From positions 1-64,000 of the IMG/VR virus record IMGVR_UViG_3300021185_002720: a stretch of 64,000 nucleotides of DNA. One strand, written 5' to 3'. A program made the position numbers and the translations under genes. Each line of letters opens with the position of its first letter. The first letter of the stretch is position 1. This DNA is from a virus. Shown here piece after piece: positions 16,594-24,368 of the stretch. Below the pieces are notes generated by a model that was given only the letters and a program-made list of their open reading frames with translations, was not told the DNA's origin and made no database searches.

Positions 16594-16616
16594 AAACCAG
16601 CTCTGGGTTTGTTTTT
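16594..16616 (+). terminator. Rho-independent terminator after hsp20
   Basis: AAACCAG pairs with CTGGGTTT (one bulged G) around a very short loop, followed by GTTTTT. It lies three bases after the Hsp20 stop. Confidence 0.7.
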
Positions 16617-16638
16617 CAAATAAAAGTTCTTATATTAA
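16607..16638 (+). promoter_or_regulatory. Class A promoter for groES-groEL
   Basis: GTTTG (TTG at 16609-16611), a 19-base spacer and TATATTAA (16631-16638). The -33 element lies inside the terminator's 3' arm. Leader to the GroES ATG at 16656 is 17 bases and A-rich. Confidence 0.7.
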
Positions 16639-16655
16639 TATAAATAAAAAGATTT

Positions 16656-16964
16656 ATGTCAAAACAGTTATTACCAACAAATGATAGAATACTCCTTAAG
16701 CCGATCGACGAAGGAGAACAAACTTACGGAAATATTGTCATACCGGATATGGGTAAAGAAAAACCTGAAATGGGTGAAGTATTGGCCATTGGTCCAGGAA
16801 GACAATCCGAATTAGATCCACAAAAAGTTATTAGCGTTAGATCCTGTAAAGTAGGTGACGTAGTTTTAGTACCTAAAATTGGTACATTACGTATTGACTT
16901 TGAAGGAGATGAATACTACATCGCACAAGATAGAGAAATTTTAGCAGTTATAAAAGAAGCATAA
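16656..16964 (+). CDS. groES: GroES co-chaperonin
   Basis: 102 residues. Seen: LPTNDRILLKPI at the N-terminus, the mobile-loop region EQTYGNIVIPD (17-27), GEVLAIGPGR (about 39-48), VGDVVLVPK (about 66-74) and DREILAVI at the end, all in family order. It caps the GroEL chamber. It has its own promoter and is followed one base later by groEL, so the pair is one operon. Phages that encode GroES usually need it for capsid protein folding. Confidence 0.95.
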   Translation: MSKQLLPTNDRILLKPIDEGEQTYGNIVIPDMGKEKPEMGEVLAIGPGRQSELDPQKVISVRSCKVGDVVLVPKIGTLRIDFEGDEYYIAQDREILAVIKEA

Positions 16965-16965
16965 T

Positions 16966-18621
16966 ATGAGTAAAGATTTAGAATTTAATCACAAAGCTAG
17001 AGTAGGACTTTCAGAAGGTATCGAAAAATTAGCAAAGACTGTTGTATGTACTTTAGGTCCAGCAGGTAGGAATGTAATTATTGAACAAACAACAGGTAAT
17101 CCAATTTCTACTAAAGACGGAGTTACAGTTGCAAAGTCTATTGAATTAAAAGATCCATTAGAGAATATTGGAGCACAATTAGTTAAACAAGCATCTATTA
17201 AGACTGCAGAAGAAGCTGGTGATGGTACTACTACCTCTACACTACTAGCTAGAGAGATGTTTCAAAAAGGTTTAGGAACTATTGGAGATCATACTGCAGT
17301 ACAAGTTAAGAAAGGAATAGAACTCGCTACAGAAGACGTAGTTGAGTATTTAGAATCAGTAAGTAAAGATATAACGGACGAAGGACAGCTTAAACAGGTC
17401 GCTACTATCTCTGCCAATAACGATAATGAAGTTGGCGAATTGATTTCTACTGCTATGGAAAAAGTAGGACAGGATGGAGTTGTGTCAATCGAAGAATCAA
17501 AGACCGGAGAAACGTATTTAGAAACAGTTGAAGGAATGCAATTCAACAGAGGTTATAAGTCTCCATACTTCGTTACAGATAACAGCACCATGACTGCTGT
17601 TCTTCGTGATCCGTTTGTATTAATTACTGATAAAAGGTTGAACCAGGTGAAGGAGTTACTTCCTGTATTAGAAGCTGTTTCTCAACAAAATAAGTCTCTG
17701 TTAGTAATTGCAGACGATATCGATGGAGAAGCATTATCTACTATGGTAGTTAATAAGATGAGAGGTATTCTTCCTGTAGCTGCAGTTAAGGCTCCTGATT
17801 TTGGAGACAGAAAGAAAGCAACGTTAGAAGATATAGCAATCATAACAGGAGGTCAAGTAATCTCATCAGATAAAGGAATGAGATTGGATAAGTTTGATCC
17901 TGCTTGGTTAGGTAAAGCTGTTAAAGCTACTGTTTCAAAAGATACCTGTACTATTATTGATGCTAAAGGAGATGAAGAAAAGATTCAAGCTAGAGTAGAT
18001 GAGATCAGAACTCAGATAGACGAATCTAATTCACCTTTTGAGAAAGAAAATCTTCAAGACCGATTAGGTAAATTGATCGGCGGAGTTGCAGTGGTACACG
18101 TTGGTGGTCATACTGAAATAGAAATGAAAGAGAAGAAAGATAGAGTAGATGATGCTCTACATGCCACCAAGGCAGCTCTAGAAGAAGGTGTTTTACCTGG
18201 AGGAGGAGTAGCATTACTTAATGCTGCTAAAAAGATTAGAGATAAGAAAGATAAAGGTAGCTACAAAGATCTTACTGCTAGTGAGCAAGTAGGAATACAG
18301 ATACTTTTAGAATCAATAGAAAGACCATTCTATCAGATTCTTTTTAACGCTGGAATTGCTGAACCAGAAATCGATGAAATAAGAAAAGCGATTGAAAAGA
18401 AAACTAAAGATAAATGGTATGGTTATAACTCAAGAGTTGAAGACTTTGCTGATATGTTTAAAGAAGGTATTATCGATCCAACTAAAGTTACTAGGTTAGC
18501 ATTAGAGAATGCCGTATCAGTAGCTGGAACGATGTTAATCACTGAAGCAGTAGTATCGTTAGATAAAACTGAAGAAACAAAAGCACCATTAGACGCAGCT
18601 CAACAAATGTTACTAGGATAA
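16966..18621 (+). CDS. groEL: GroEL chaperonin
   Basis: 551 residues, full length. Seen: [15 protein letters not shown] (26-40), [11 protein letters not shown] (49-59), the ATPase motif [12 protein letters not shown] (84-95), EGMQFNRGY, and [10 protein letters not shown] near residue 408. The C-terminus ends AAQQMLLG, without the GGM repeats of bacterial GroEL. It forms ATP-driven rings with GroES. A complete GroES-GroEL pair in a phage is uncommon and suggests a folding client that the host chaperonin handles poorly. The stop overlaps nadE (TAATG). Confidence 0.96.
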   Translation: MSKDLEFNHKARVGLSEGIEKLAKTVVCTLGPAGRNVIIEQTTGNPISTKDGVTVAKSIELKDPLENIGAQLVKQASIKTAEEAGDGTTTSTLLAREMFQKGLGTIGDHTAVQVKKGIELATEDVVEYLESVSKDITDEGQLKQVATISANNDNEVGELISTAMEKVGQDGVVSIEESKTGETYLETVEGMQFNRGYKSPYFVTDNSTMTAVLRDPFVLITDKRLNQVKELLPVLEAVSQQNKSLLVIADDIDGEALSTMVVNKMRGILPVAAVKAPDFGDRKKATLEDIAIITGGQVISSDKGMRLDKFDPAWLGKAVKATVSKDTCTIIDAKGDEEKIQARVDEIRTQIDESNSPFEKENLQDRLGKLIGGVAVVHVGGHTEIEMKEKKDRVDDALHATKAALEEGVLPGGGVALLNAAKKIRDKKDKGSYKDLTASEQVGIQILLESIERPFYQILFNAGIAEPEIDEIRKAIEKKTKDKWYGYNSRVEDFADMFKEGIIDPTKVTRLALENAVSVAGTMLITEAVVSLDKTEETKAPLDAAQQMLLG

Positions 18622-19370
18622 TGAAATATAAATTTATTACAGATTGGTTACGTAATTACAGTAAGGAAGCAAACGAAAAGACTTTTGTTGTTGGAGTAAG
18701 CGGCGGGATTGACTCCGCCGTTACCTCTACCTTATGTGCTCAAACAGGAGTACAGACATATGTAGTTTCACTTCCAATTGAGCAGAATAAAGAAGAACTT
18801 AGCAGAGCTGAAGCTCATATTGAGTGGCTCTGTAATAAGTACGATAACGTAGTTCCTTTACAGTTTAATTTAAATGAATTATTCTGGGCATTTAAAAATG
18901 TATTTGAAAAAGAAGATAAGTTAGCATTAGCTAATTCAAGATCTAGACTTAGGATGACTACATTGTATCATGCTGCTGCTATGGTTAATGGATTAGTAGT
19001 TGGTACAGGTAATAAGGTTGAAGACTTTGGAATAGGTTTCTATACAAAATATGGAGACGGAGGAGTTGATATTAGCCCAATAGCTGACCTAATGAAATCA
19101 GAAGTAAAAGAAGCAGCATGTGAATTAGGACTTCTTTTAGATATCATAGAAGCAAAACCTACAGATGGTCTATGGGACGACGGAAGAACAGATGAAGATC
19201 AAATCGGATGTACTTACGATGAATTAGAATGGGCAATGACTTTTGGAGGAGATAAAAGAAAGTTAACTAAAAGAAAAAAAGAAGTATTAAAAATATTCTA
19301 CGGTTTCCAACATAACAATAGGCATAAAATGGTTCCAATACCTATATGTCCAAATACTAAAGATGCATAA
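18621..19370 (+). CDS. nadE: NAD synthetase (ammonia-dependent)
   Basis: 249 residues. NadE amidates nicotinic acid adenine dinucleotide to NAD using ATP and ammonia. Seen: the PP-loop VSGGIDSA (26-33), RSRLRMTTLYHAA (about 112-124), GTGNKVEDFGIGFYTKYGDGG (about 132-152) and the C-terminal PTDGLWDDGRTDE. There is no glutaminase domain, so free ammonia is used. Coupled to groEL by TAATG. Phage NadE would raise NAD during infection and might offset defences that deplete NAD. Confidence 0.93.
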   Translation: MKYKFITDWLRNYSKEANEKTFVVGVSGGIDSAVTSTLCAQTGVQTYVVSLPIEQNKEELSRAEAHIEWLCNKYDNVVPLQFNLNELFWAFKNVFEKEDKLALANSRSRLRMTTLYHAAAMVNGLVVGTGNKVEDFGIGFYTKYGDGGVDISPIADLMKSEVKEAACELGLLLDIIEAKPTDGLWDDGRTDEDQIGCTYDELEWAMTFGGDKRKLTKRKKEVLKIFYGFQHNNRHKMVPIPICPNTKDA

Positions 19371-19848
19371 CCGAAAAGAAATTTTAACTTTAATGTTTGT
19401 GCTGTTAGCAGTATTTGTTAGATTGGCTCCACACCCTCCTAATTTTACACCTATAACAGCCTTAGCTTTATTTGGAGCTACAACATTTAGTAACAGAGTG
19501 TTAGGAACACTACTACCATTAATTGCATTAGCAATATCAGATCTTTATTTAGGTTTCTATTCTATATCAATTTGGGTCTACAGTTCTTTCTTAGCCATCA
19601 GTTTACTAGGTCACTACTGGAAGACGATTAAGACTAAAAATATACTAATGAGCAGTTTACTATTTTTCATTGTTACTAACTTTGGAGTATGGTTAACTGG
19701 TTATCCTAAAACTATAGAAGGGTTTGTACTTTGTTATACTTTAGCAATTCCTTTCTTCATTAACGCAATAGCAGGAGATTTATTTTTCAGCTATATCTTA
19801 AAGTATAGTTATTCATTCACTAAATATAAATTAATTAAACAATTATGA
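19363..19848 (+). CDS. DUF6580-like membrane protein
   Basis: 161 residues with about five transmembrane stretches. The N-terminal RLAPHPPNFTPITALALFGA and SDLYLGF match a membrane family (DUF6580-like) common in Bacteroidetes, sometimes annotated as putative transport. It overlaps nadE by 8 bases. Substrate unknown; because it follows nadE, transport of a vitamin-like compound is a guess only. Confidence 0.72.
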   Translation: MHNRKEILTLMFVLLAVFVRLAPHPPNFTPITALALFGATTFSNRVLGTLLPLIALAISDLYLGFYSISIWVYSSFLAISLLGHYWKTIKTKNILMSSLLFFIVTNFGVWLTGYPKTIEGFVLCYTLAIPFFINAIAGDLFFSYILKYSYSFTKYKLIKQL

Positions 19849-20015
19849 ACAAAGAAGAATTATTCGATGAAATTGCAGAGCAATTTAACATCCTAGCTGA
19901 AAACAATAGCGGGACTACAAAAGCTTCTCAAGCAAGAGCTAGAAAAGCAGCAGGAGAGATTAAAAAGTTGATTACTCCTTACAAAAAAGCGAACATGGAG
20001 GCAACGAAGGCGTAG
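19845..20015 (+). CDS. H1-like (Hc1-type) DNA-binding protein
   Basis: 56 residues, starting in an ATGA overlap with the membrane protein. The pattern EELFDEIAEQFNILAEN...ASQARARKAAGEIKKLI closely resembles the small H1-like histone proteins of Bacteroidetes (helix, then TKA...RARKA...IKKL). It would bind and condense DNA. The usual long lysine tail is reduced to YKKANMEATKA. Confidence 0.75.
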   Translation: MNKEELFDEIAEQFNILAENNSGTTKASQARARKAAGEIKKLITPYKKANMEATKA

Positions 20016-20094
20016 GGGGGCGTTTCTCTCTAACCGACGAAGTCGCCACGCGCGAATTTAACAAACCCTGCCCTAACCGGTGGGGTTTTTTTTG
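20016..20094 (+). ncRNA. Possible small structured RNA
   Basis: A GC-rich island in an AT-rich genome, with no supported frame. It contains a perfect hairpin CGAC-GAA-GTCG (20035-20045), an alternative GGCG/CGCC pairing (20019-20022 with 20044-20047) and ends in a strong terminator. This could be a short RNA or simply a structured 3' untranslated region of the H1-like gene. Confidence 0.3.
20062..20094 (+). terminator. Rho-independent terminator
   Basis: ACAAACCC and GGGGTTT form the outer stem around a GC-rich interior, followed by eight T and then GT. It ends the groES-groEL-nadE-H1 transcription unit. Confidence 0.8.
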
Positions 20095-20153
20095 TGAAAT
20101 AGTTGGTAAAGTAAGAAAAAGACTGTATAGGGGAACCTTCCGGAAAAGCATAG

Positions 20154-20184
20154 TTGGATATTTATAATAAAAATCGTATATTGT
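20154..20184 (+). promoter_or_regulatory. Class A promoter overlapping a TATTTATAA element
   Basis: TTG 20154-20156, 20-base spacer, TATATTGT 20177-20184. The ATG of the next gene is at 20188, so transcripts would be almost leaderless. TATTTATAA (20159-20167) lies in the spacer. Confidence 0.6.
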
Positions 20185-20187
20185 AAT

Positions 20188-20352
20188 ATGGAATTTATTT
20201 ACTTTAGTGATGAGTGGAACGAAAAAAGAAAAGACGGCGATAAAACTAGAGCAGGTGGTACTCACCCACCAAGAATGGCTCCATGCTCTGCGCATGCCTA
20301 CGCCAGTGAAGAACAAGAAGAAATATACCAGAAAAACAAAACACAGAAATGA
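20188..20352 (+). CDS. Small protein with HPPRMAPC motif
   Basis: 54 residues with a class A promoter directly upstream and an ATGA overlap with the next gene. Charged N-terminus (FSDEWNEKRKDGDK), a central GGTHPPRMAPCSAHAY and a Glu/Lys end. No family recognised. Confidence 0.6.
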   Translation: MEFIYFSDEWNEKRKDGDKTRAGGTHPPRMAPCSAHAYASEEQEEIYQKNKTQK

Positions 20353-20651
20353 TAGAGCACTTTAGAAATTATATAGGCTATTATTTTATTGCAGCAGCAA
20401 TTTTGCTTATAGTTGCAGGAGAATATTTTACAGGAGTCTTAATTGGGTTTGTAACCGTGTTAAAGGTACCGCCATTTGATTGGGTTGGAAGAGCAATGGA
20501 CTGGTCAGCAGGAATTGGGCATAGATATGGATTGAAGCTTAAAGCCTGGAAAGAAAAGCAATCAAAACCAGTTAGGATACTGGTAACAATAATTGCTGCA
20601 ATCCTGGTCTTTTTAATATGGTGGAATATGCCTGAATGTGAGTTATGTTAA
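20349..20651 (+). CDS. Small membrane protein, two segments
   Basis: 100 residues: hydrophobic segments at about 10-36 (YYFIAAAILLIVAGEY...) and 76-91 (ILVTIIAAILVFLIWW), with a basic middle (RYGLKLKAWKEKQSK). It ends in CELC. It overlaps apt by 7 bases. Function unknown; it could sit in the inner membrane. Confidence 0.65.
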   Translation: MIEHFRNYIGYYFIAAAILLIVAGEYFTGVLIGFVTVLKVPPFDWVGRAMDWSAGIGHRYGLKLKAWKEKQSKPVRILVTIIAAILVFLIWWNMPECELC

Positions 20652-21127
20652 AAGATTATATTAGAGAAGTGCCCGACTTTCCAAAAAAAGGGATTAACTA
20701 TAAAGACATACAACCTTTACTTGCAGACGATAATGCATTCTTCGATGCTCTATACGACTTAGGAGAATTAGTTGATATTGAAAAAGTAGATTACTTTGTA
20801 GGGATCGAGTCGCGTGGGTTTATATTCGCGTCCGCGCTTGCCGCTATGAATATGAAAGGCTTTAAAATGATCCGTAAAGCAGGAAAATTACCTCCTGCTA
20901 ATTTAGTATCTATAGAATATGGATTAGAGTACGGTAGAGATACCATAGAAATAGAAAAAGGTTTTGGAAATGTTGTAATTGTTGATGATGTATTCGCGAC
21001 CGGAGGAACAATGACAGCAGCCGAAATGATCTGCGAACTTGCAGGGTACCAAGTAGTAGATAGTATTTGCTTACTTGATATTGGAATCAACAAAAAACAT
21101 ACTACAAAATGCCTAATATCTTATTAG
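20645..21127 (+). CDS. apt: Adenine phosphoribosyltransferase
   Basis: 160 residues. Apt joins adenine and PRPP to give AMP. Seen: VPDFPKKGINYKDIQPLL (9-26), the family-specific GIESRGFIF (53-61), RKAGKLPP (77-84) and the PRPP loop VVIVDDVFATGGT (110-122). It is followed by a nucleosidase-like gene with a 19-base overlap, so adenine released from nucleosides could be recycled directly. Slightly shorter than cellular Apt at the C-terminus. Confidence 0.92.
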   Translation: MLKDYIREVPDFPKKGINYKDIQPLLADDNAFFDALYDLGELVDIEKVDYFVGIESRGFIFASALAAMNMKGFKMIRKAGKLPPANLVSIEYGLEYGRDTIEIEKGFGNVVIVDDVFATGGTMTAAEMICELAGYQVVDSICLLDIGINKKHTTKCLISY

Positions 21128-21642
21128 TATCAGCTACAAAGCTTGAACATCACGATACAGAAATAAATGGAGTGCCTATACATATAATTGGTATAGGAAA
21201 AGTTGAAGCAGCTCTCAATACCTATAAACTTATACAGAAGTATAAACCTGACCATGTAGTGAATTTTGGTTCATGTGGCAGTCTTTGTTCTGCTAGAATA
21301 GGAGAAGTTATTGAAGTTGGAGAAGTATACGATGACTTTTATGGATGTGTAGTACCAGAACATTCAAGTATAAAAGTAAGTAATACTAAAGTTAAATTAT
21401 TTACTACAGATATATTTTATGACTCTTCAGCAACCTATAGTAATTCGTATGTTGAAAATCTCCGTAAATGTGATTTAGTAGATATGGAGGGATATTCTAT
21501 AGCAAAAGTTTGTTTATCTGAAAATATTTCCGTATCTTTATTTAAATGGATTAGCGACTCTGGAGACAGTACAGATTGGAGAGCTAATGCTTCAATAGGA
21601 TATAATAATTTTAAAAAGGTTTTCAATGAGCGATTCAGTTAA
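21109..21642 (+). CDS. MTAN/purine nucleoside phosphorylase-like protein
   Basis: 177 residues, a compact form of the phosphorylase/nucleosidase superfamily. Seen: VNFGSCGSL (51-59), VDMEGYSIAKV (124-134), the nucleoside-binding motif as in MTA/SAH nucleosidase, and SDSGD (149-153). It would split nucleosides such as methylthioadenosine, S-adenosylhomocysteine or deoxyadenosine into base and sugar. Its position after apt suggests adenine salvage. SAH or 5'-deoxyadenosine removal after radical-SAM and methyl-transfer reactions is another possibility. Confidence 0.8.
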   Translation: MPNILLVSATKLEHHDTEINGVPIHIIGIGKVEAALNTYKLIQKYKPDHVVNFGSCGSLCSARIGEVIEVGEVYDDFYGCVVPEHSSIKVSNTKVKLFTTDIFYDSSATYSNSYVENLRKCDLVDMEGYSIAKVCLSENISVSLFKWISDSGDSTDWRANASIGYNNFKKVFNERFS

Positions 21643-21862
21643 GAAGTATCACGAATTAGTAGAAGAAGGAGTTTATGATAATAAACTATCTCCAGAAGAA
21701 CAAAGGGATAATAAAATAATGGAACTACTTGCTAAGGCAGCTAAAGCAAATAAATTAGCACAAGTCGAAATACGAGCAGAAGAAGTTAAAAAAGAATTTG
21801 GAACAACAAGCTTGCTACTTGGTTTAGAGATAGCAGTTGATGAATTAGTTAAAGATGAGTGA
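21626..21862 (+). CDS. Small helical protein, unknown
   Basis: 78 residues, Glu/Lys-rich and predicted largely helical (KIMELLAKAAKANKLAQVE, TSLLLGLEIAVDELV). Overlaps the gene before by 17 bases and the one after by 8. No family recognised. Confidence 0.6.
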   Translation: MSDSVKKYHELVEEGVYDNKLSPEEQRDNKIMELLAKAAKANKLAQVEIRAEEVKKEFGTTSLLLGLEIAVDELVKDE

Positions 21863-22373
21863 TAGATATGAAATGCAGATTCATAAGAGTGAATTTAAGC
21901 CTCTGCGAATCGATAATTCATTTTCTATAAAAGTAATAGATAAATTTGAAGACGGAGAAGAACATTTCAAACAGTTTATTGAGTCAATAGATATTAACTT
22001 AAGTGATTGGGATGAAAGGCCAACTTTAAATGATGTTAAAGATAGATTAAACGGAGTATCAAAATGTACTTTATTTTTTCATGAAGATATAAAAGAGGCT
22101 ATCGGATGGGGGTGGTTCTCTAGTGTGTTTACATATGACTGGGTAAATGAAGTGCATCCTCTACCTACTGATAATTCAACATACTGGGGAGGAACATATA
22201 TACGTAAAGAATTAGACATACCAAAAACTACAGGCTTACAAATGTATAACCACGGGTTTGAATTATTTCTTAGCTTTAGTGATTATATGTACGGCTATAT
22301 GGATAGCTGGAATAAAGCACCTATCAAGATTTGTCATAAGATAGGCGGCCGTGAATTTAAATTTATACAATGA
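21855..22373 (+). CDS. Hypothetical protein, possible GNAT-like fold
   Basis: 172 residues. The C-terminal half (IGWGWFSS..., GGTYIRKE, TGLQMYNHGF, DSWNKAPIKICHKIGGREF) has the order of elements of a GNAT acetyltransferase, including a plausible acetyl-CoA region, but no motif is decisive. Overlaps the next gene (ATGA). Confidence 0.55.
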   Translation: MSDRYEMQIHKSEFKPLRIDNSFSIKVIDKFEDGEEHFKQFIESIDINLSDWDERPTLNDVKDRLNGVSKCTLFFHEDIKEAIGWGWFSSVFTYDWVNEVHPLPTDNSTYWGGTYIRKELDIPKTTGLQMYNHGFELFLSFSDYMYGYMDSWNKAPIKICHKIGGREFKFIQ

Positions 22374-22879
22374 TATTAGAAATAGAACAAGACATAGTAA
22401 CATTACTAGAAGAGTTTCTCGATATAGTTCCTAAGGCTGGTGAAAAGCAAATGGATAGATTAGAGAAGATAGCTCCCGGTTTAGTTCATTTCAATAGATT
22501 TACAGAAGACTCTAATGAAACAGATATTGACTTCTATTCAGTAGATAATGAAAACTTTAATACAGCATTAGCCGCAGCTTTAAAAATAGACCTATACAAC
22601 CCAATTACAATCCATAGAGTAAATTATAACGTAGGAGGTAAAGCATTAGAACATAAAGATGAAAATTCTCTTCATACTTACGTAATAATGTTGGACGATA
22701 ATTTTGAAGGAGGAGATTTTTACCTTAGAGGTGAACTTACAGACTTTAGACGAAGAGGCCAAGTTGCATACTATATGGGTATGGATGCTGCTCATAGTGT
22801 ATCGGAAGTAACAAAAGGCTCAAGAAAAGTACTTGTAGTATGGTACAGAGGAACAAAACCAGAATTTAAAACATTATGA
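22370..22879 (+). CDS. 2-oxoglutarate/Fe(II) oxygenase
   Basis: 169 residues of the prolyl-4-hydroxylase-like double-stranded beta-helix fold. Seen: iron ligands H95-x-D97 in LEHKDEN and His142 in AAHSVSEV, with Arg152 (TKGSRKVLVVWYR) for 2-oxoglutarate. It would hydroxylate a protein, sugar or base. Enzymes of this type are frequent in marine phages with unknown substrate. Overlaps both neighbours by 4 bases; glycosyltransferases follow. A second one is at 62435. Confidence 0.85.
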   Translation: MILEIEQDIVTLLEEFLDIVPKAGEKQMDRLEKIAPGLVHFNRFTEDSNETDIDFYSVDNENFNTALAAALKIDLYNPITIHRVNYNVGGKALEHKDENSLHTYVIMLDDNFEGGDFYLRGELTDFRRRGQVAYYMGMDAAHSVSEVTKGSRKVLVVWYRGTKPEFKTL

Positions 22880-23586
22880 GTATAAAGCTCATCAGCTGCA
22901 TTGGATTAGACTACGATAGACCGTTGCTCTCCCACTTTCTCAAGCATTATAGAGCATTGGATATTGATAGTATTCATTTGATTATACACAAAAAATCTAA
23001 ATTTAATATTCAAGAGATTTATGATGAATTTGGAGATGATTTAATTTTAGAGAAATGGGTTGGACTATTTGACGGTGTTACTAAAACCAGCAAACTAAAT
23101 AAAATAATAGAGAACACAGAAGAAGATTATATCATGATGGCTGATGTAGATGAACACCAGATATGGGATACACCAGTTAATGAGTATTTAAATGTGAGTA
23201 ACTTTAGATGGGGTAAATTAATTGATAGAGAGTCTAAAGAAAAACAATTAATCGAAGTTACTGATGCCCCGTTGGATGAACAGTTTCCTTTAGTGACTAA
23301 TAGAACTATATGGACTGATTTATTTAAACCATGTTTATTTCCATCTACTGATAGATTAGCTAGTCCTCATCATTTAATTATTAATCATAACAATAACAAA
23401 GATATTATAGACATACATCATTACAGATGGGTTGCTGGACGATTAGAGAAAACAAAAGAAAGAAAAGATCATTATACTGAGTTAAATAAAACAGGATACC
23501 ACTTAGAAAAATCTCCATGGAAAACTATTCCTAACTGGGAAGGAGATTACATATTAAGAATGTATAAACCGGGTAAGTTAATATGA
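22876..23586 (+). CDS. Glycosyltransferase-like protein (GT2/GT92 type)
   Basis: 236 residues. GT-A fold features: N-terminal LISCIGLDYDRPLLSHFLKHY (reaching for remote sites, as in DUF23/GT92-type enzymes), and the metal motif MMADVDEHQIW with D90-V-D92. HHYRW near 180 and a basic C-terminus follow. Soluble. It is coupled by ATGA to a second glycosyltransferase. Confidence 0.75.
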   Translation: MSIKLISCIGLDYDRPLLSHFLKHYRALDIDSIHLIIHKKSKFNIQEIYDEFGDDLILEKWVGLFDGVTKTSKLNKIIENTEEDYIMMADVDEHQIWDTPVNEYLNVSNFRWGKLIDRESKEKQLIEVTDAPLDEQFPLVTNRTIWTDLFKPCLFPSTDRLASPHHLIINHNNNKDIIDIHHYRWVAGRLEKTKERKDHYTELNKTGYHLEKSPWKTIPNWEGDYILRMYKPGKLI

Positions 23587-24314
23587 AGCAAGTAACTACA
23601 GTCTTATCGGTTGTTAAGAGATTAGAGTATTTTAAATCTCAAATTGATGCGATAGAATCTCAAACTATAGATTCAGATATATTTGTAATATGGAGAAATG
23701 CCTCTGAGTATTCATTTCCTTATCCTAGTATTATATATAAAAATGAAACGCAACATTTCAATTCCCTATACGGTAGGTTCTATAACTCACTTCATATAAA
23801 AACACCATATACGTTTATAGTAGATGATGACATTTTACCTGGAGGAAAATATATAGAAAGATGTATTAATTTTAGTAAAGAACATAACGATAAAGTTGTA
23901 ATTGCTACATACGGGGTTAATTTTAAATCTAATACTTCTAAATATACTCCAAAAGAAAGAATAGGACCTGAGGTATTTTTAAAAGAACCTAAAAAAGTAG
24001 ATATGGGAGGTCAAGGATGGTTTATGAAAACTGAACTTTTACAGCATTTCCTTTACGATAGTATATTTAACGAAGGCTCAGGGGAAGATTTACATTATTC
24101 TTATTGTTTATTCAAGAATAAAGTACCTATTTATATAATAGATAAGGATGTTAACGACTCTAAAACTTGGCAAGACCTTACTTTAGGTAAAAGAGGGGAA
24201 GACGATCAAGCTCAATGGAAGCAAACTCAACATTTAGACATAAGAAATAAAGTTTTAAAACACTATACTACCAAAGGATGGCTTTCCGGAAGAGGAAATT
24301 CTACCTTAATTTAG
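23583..24314 (+). CDS. Glycosyltransferase family 2-like protein
   Basis: 243 residues. N-terminal strand-helix (TTVLSVVKRLEYFKSQIDAI) with DSDIFVIW, the metal motif FIVDDDILPGG (78-88), and GGQGWFMKTEL plus GSGEDLHYSY (acceptor-side motif) later. It would move a sugar from a nucleotide sugar. Together with the previous gene it forms a pair outside the main glycan cassette at 37-53 kb. Acceptor unknown. Confidence 0.82.
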   Translation: MKQVTTVLSVVKRLEYFKSQIDAIESQTIDSDIFVIWRNASEYSFPYPSIIYKNETQHFNSLYGRFYNSLHIKTPYTFIVDDDILPGGKYIERCINFSKEHNDKVVIATYGVNFKSNTSKYTPKERIGPEVFLKEPKKVDMGGQGWFMKTELLQHFLYDSIFNEGSGEDLHYSYCLFKNKVPIYIIDKDVNDSKTWQDLTLGKRGEDDQAQWKQTQHLDIRNKVLKHYTTKGWLSGRGNSTLI

Positions 24315-24332
24315 TAAATGCAAATTTACCGA

Positions 24333-24341
24333 TATTTATAA
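24333..24341 (+). promoter_or_regulatory. TATTTATAA element
   Basis: Late-type motif 18 bases after the glycosyltransferase stop and 27 bases before the ATG at 24369. Spacing suits a promoter. Confidence 0.5.
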
Positions 24342-24368
24342 ACATAAAGAGAATTATATAATACCATT

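Noticed and set aside
19972-20316. 114-codon - strand frame across the terminator region
   Set aside because: It overlaps the H1-like gene end, a strong terminator and the promoter at 20154, and its product has no recognisable domain.
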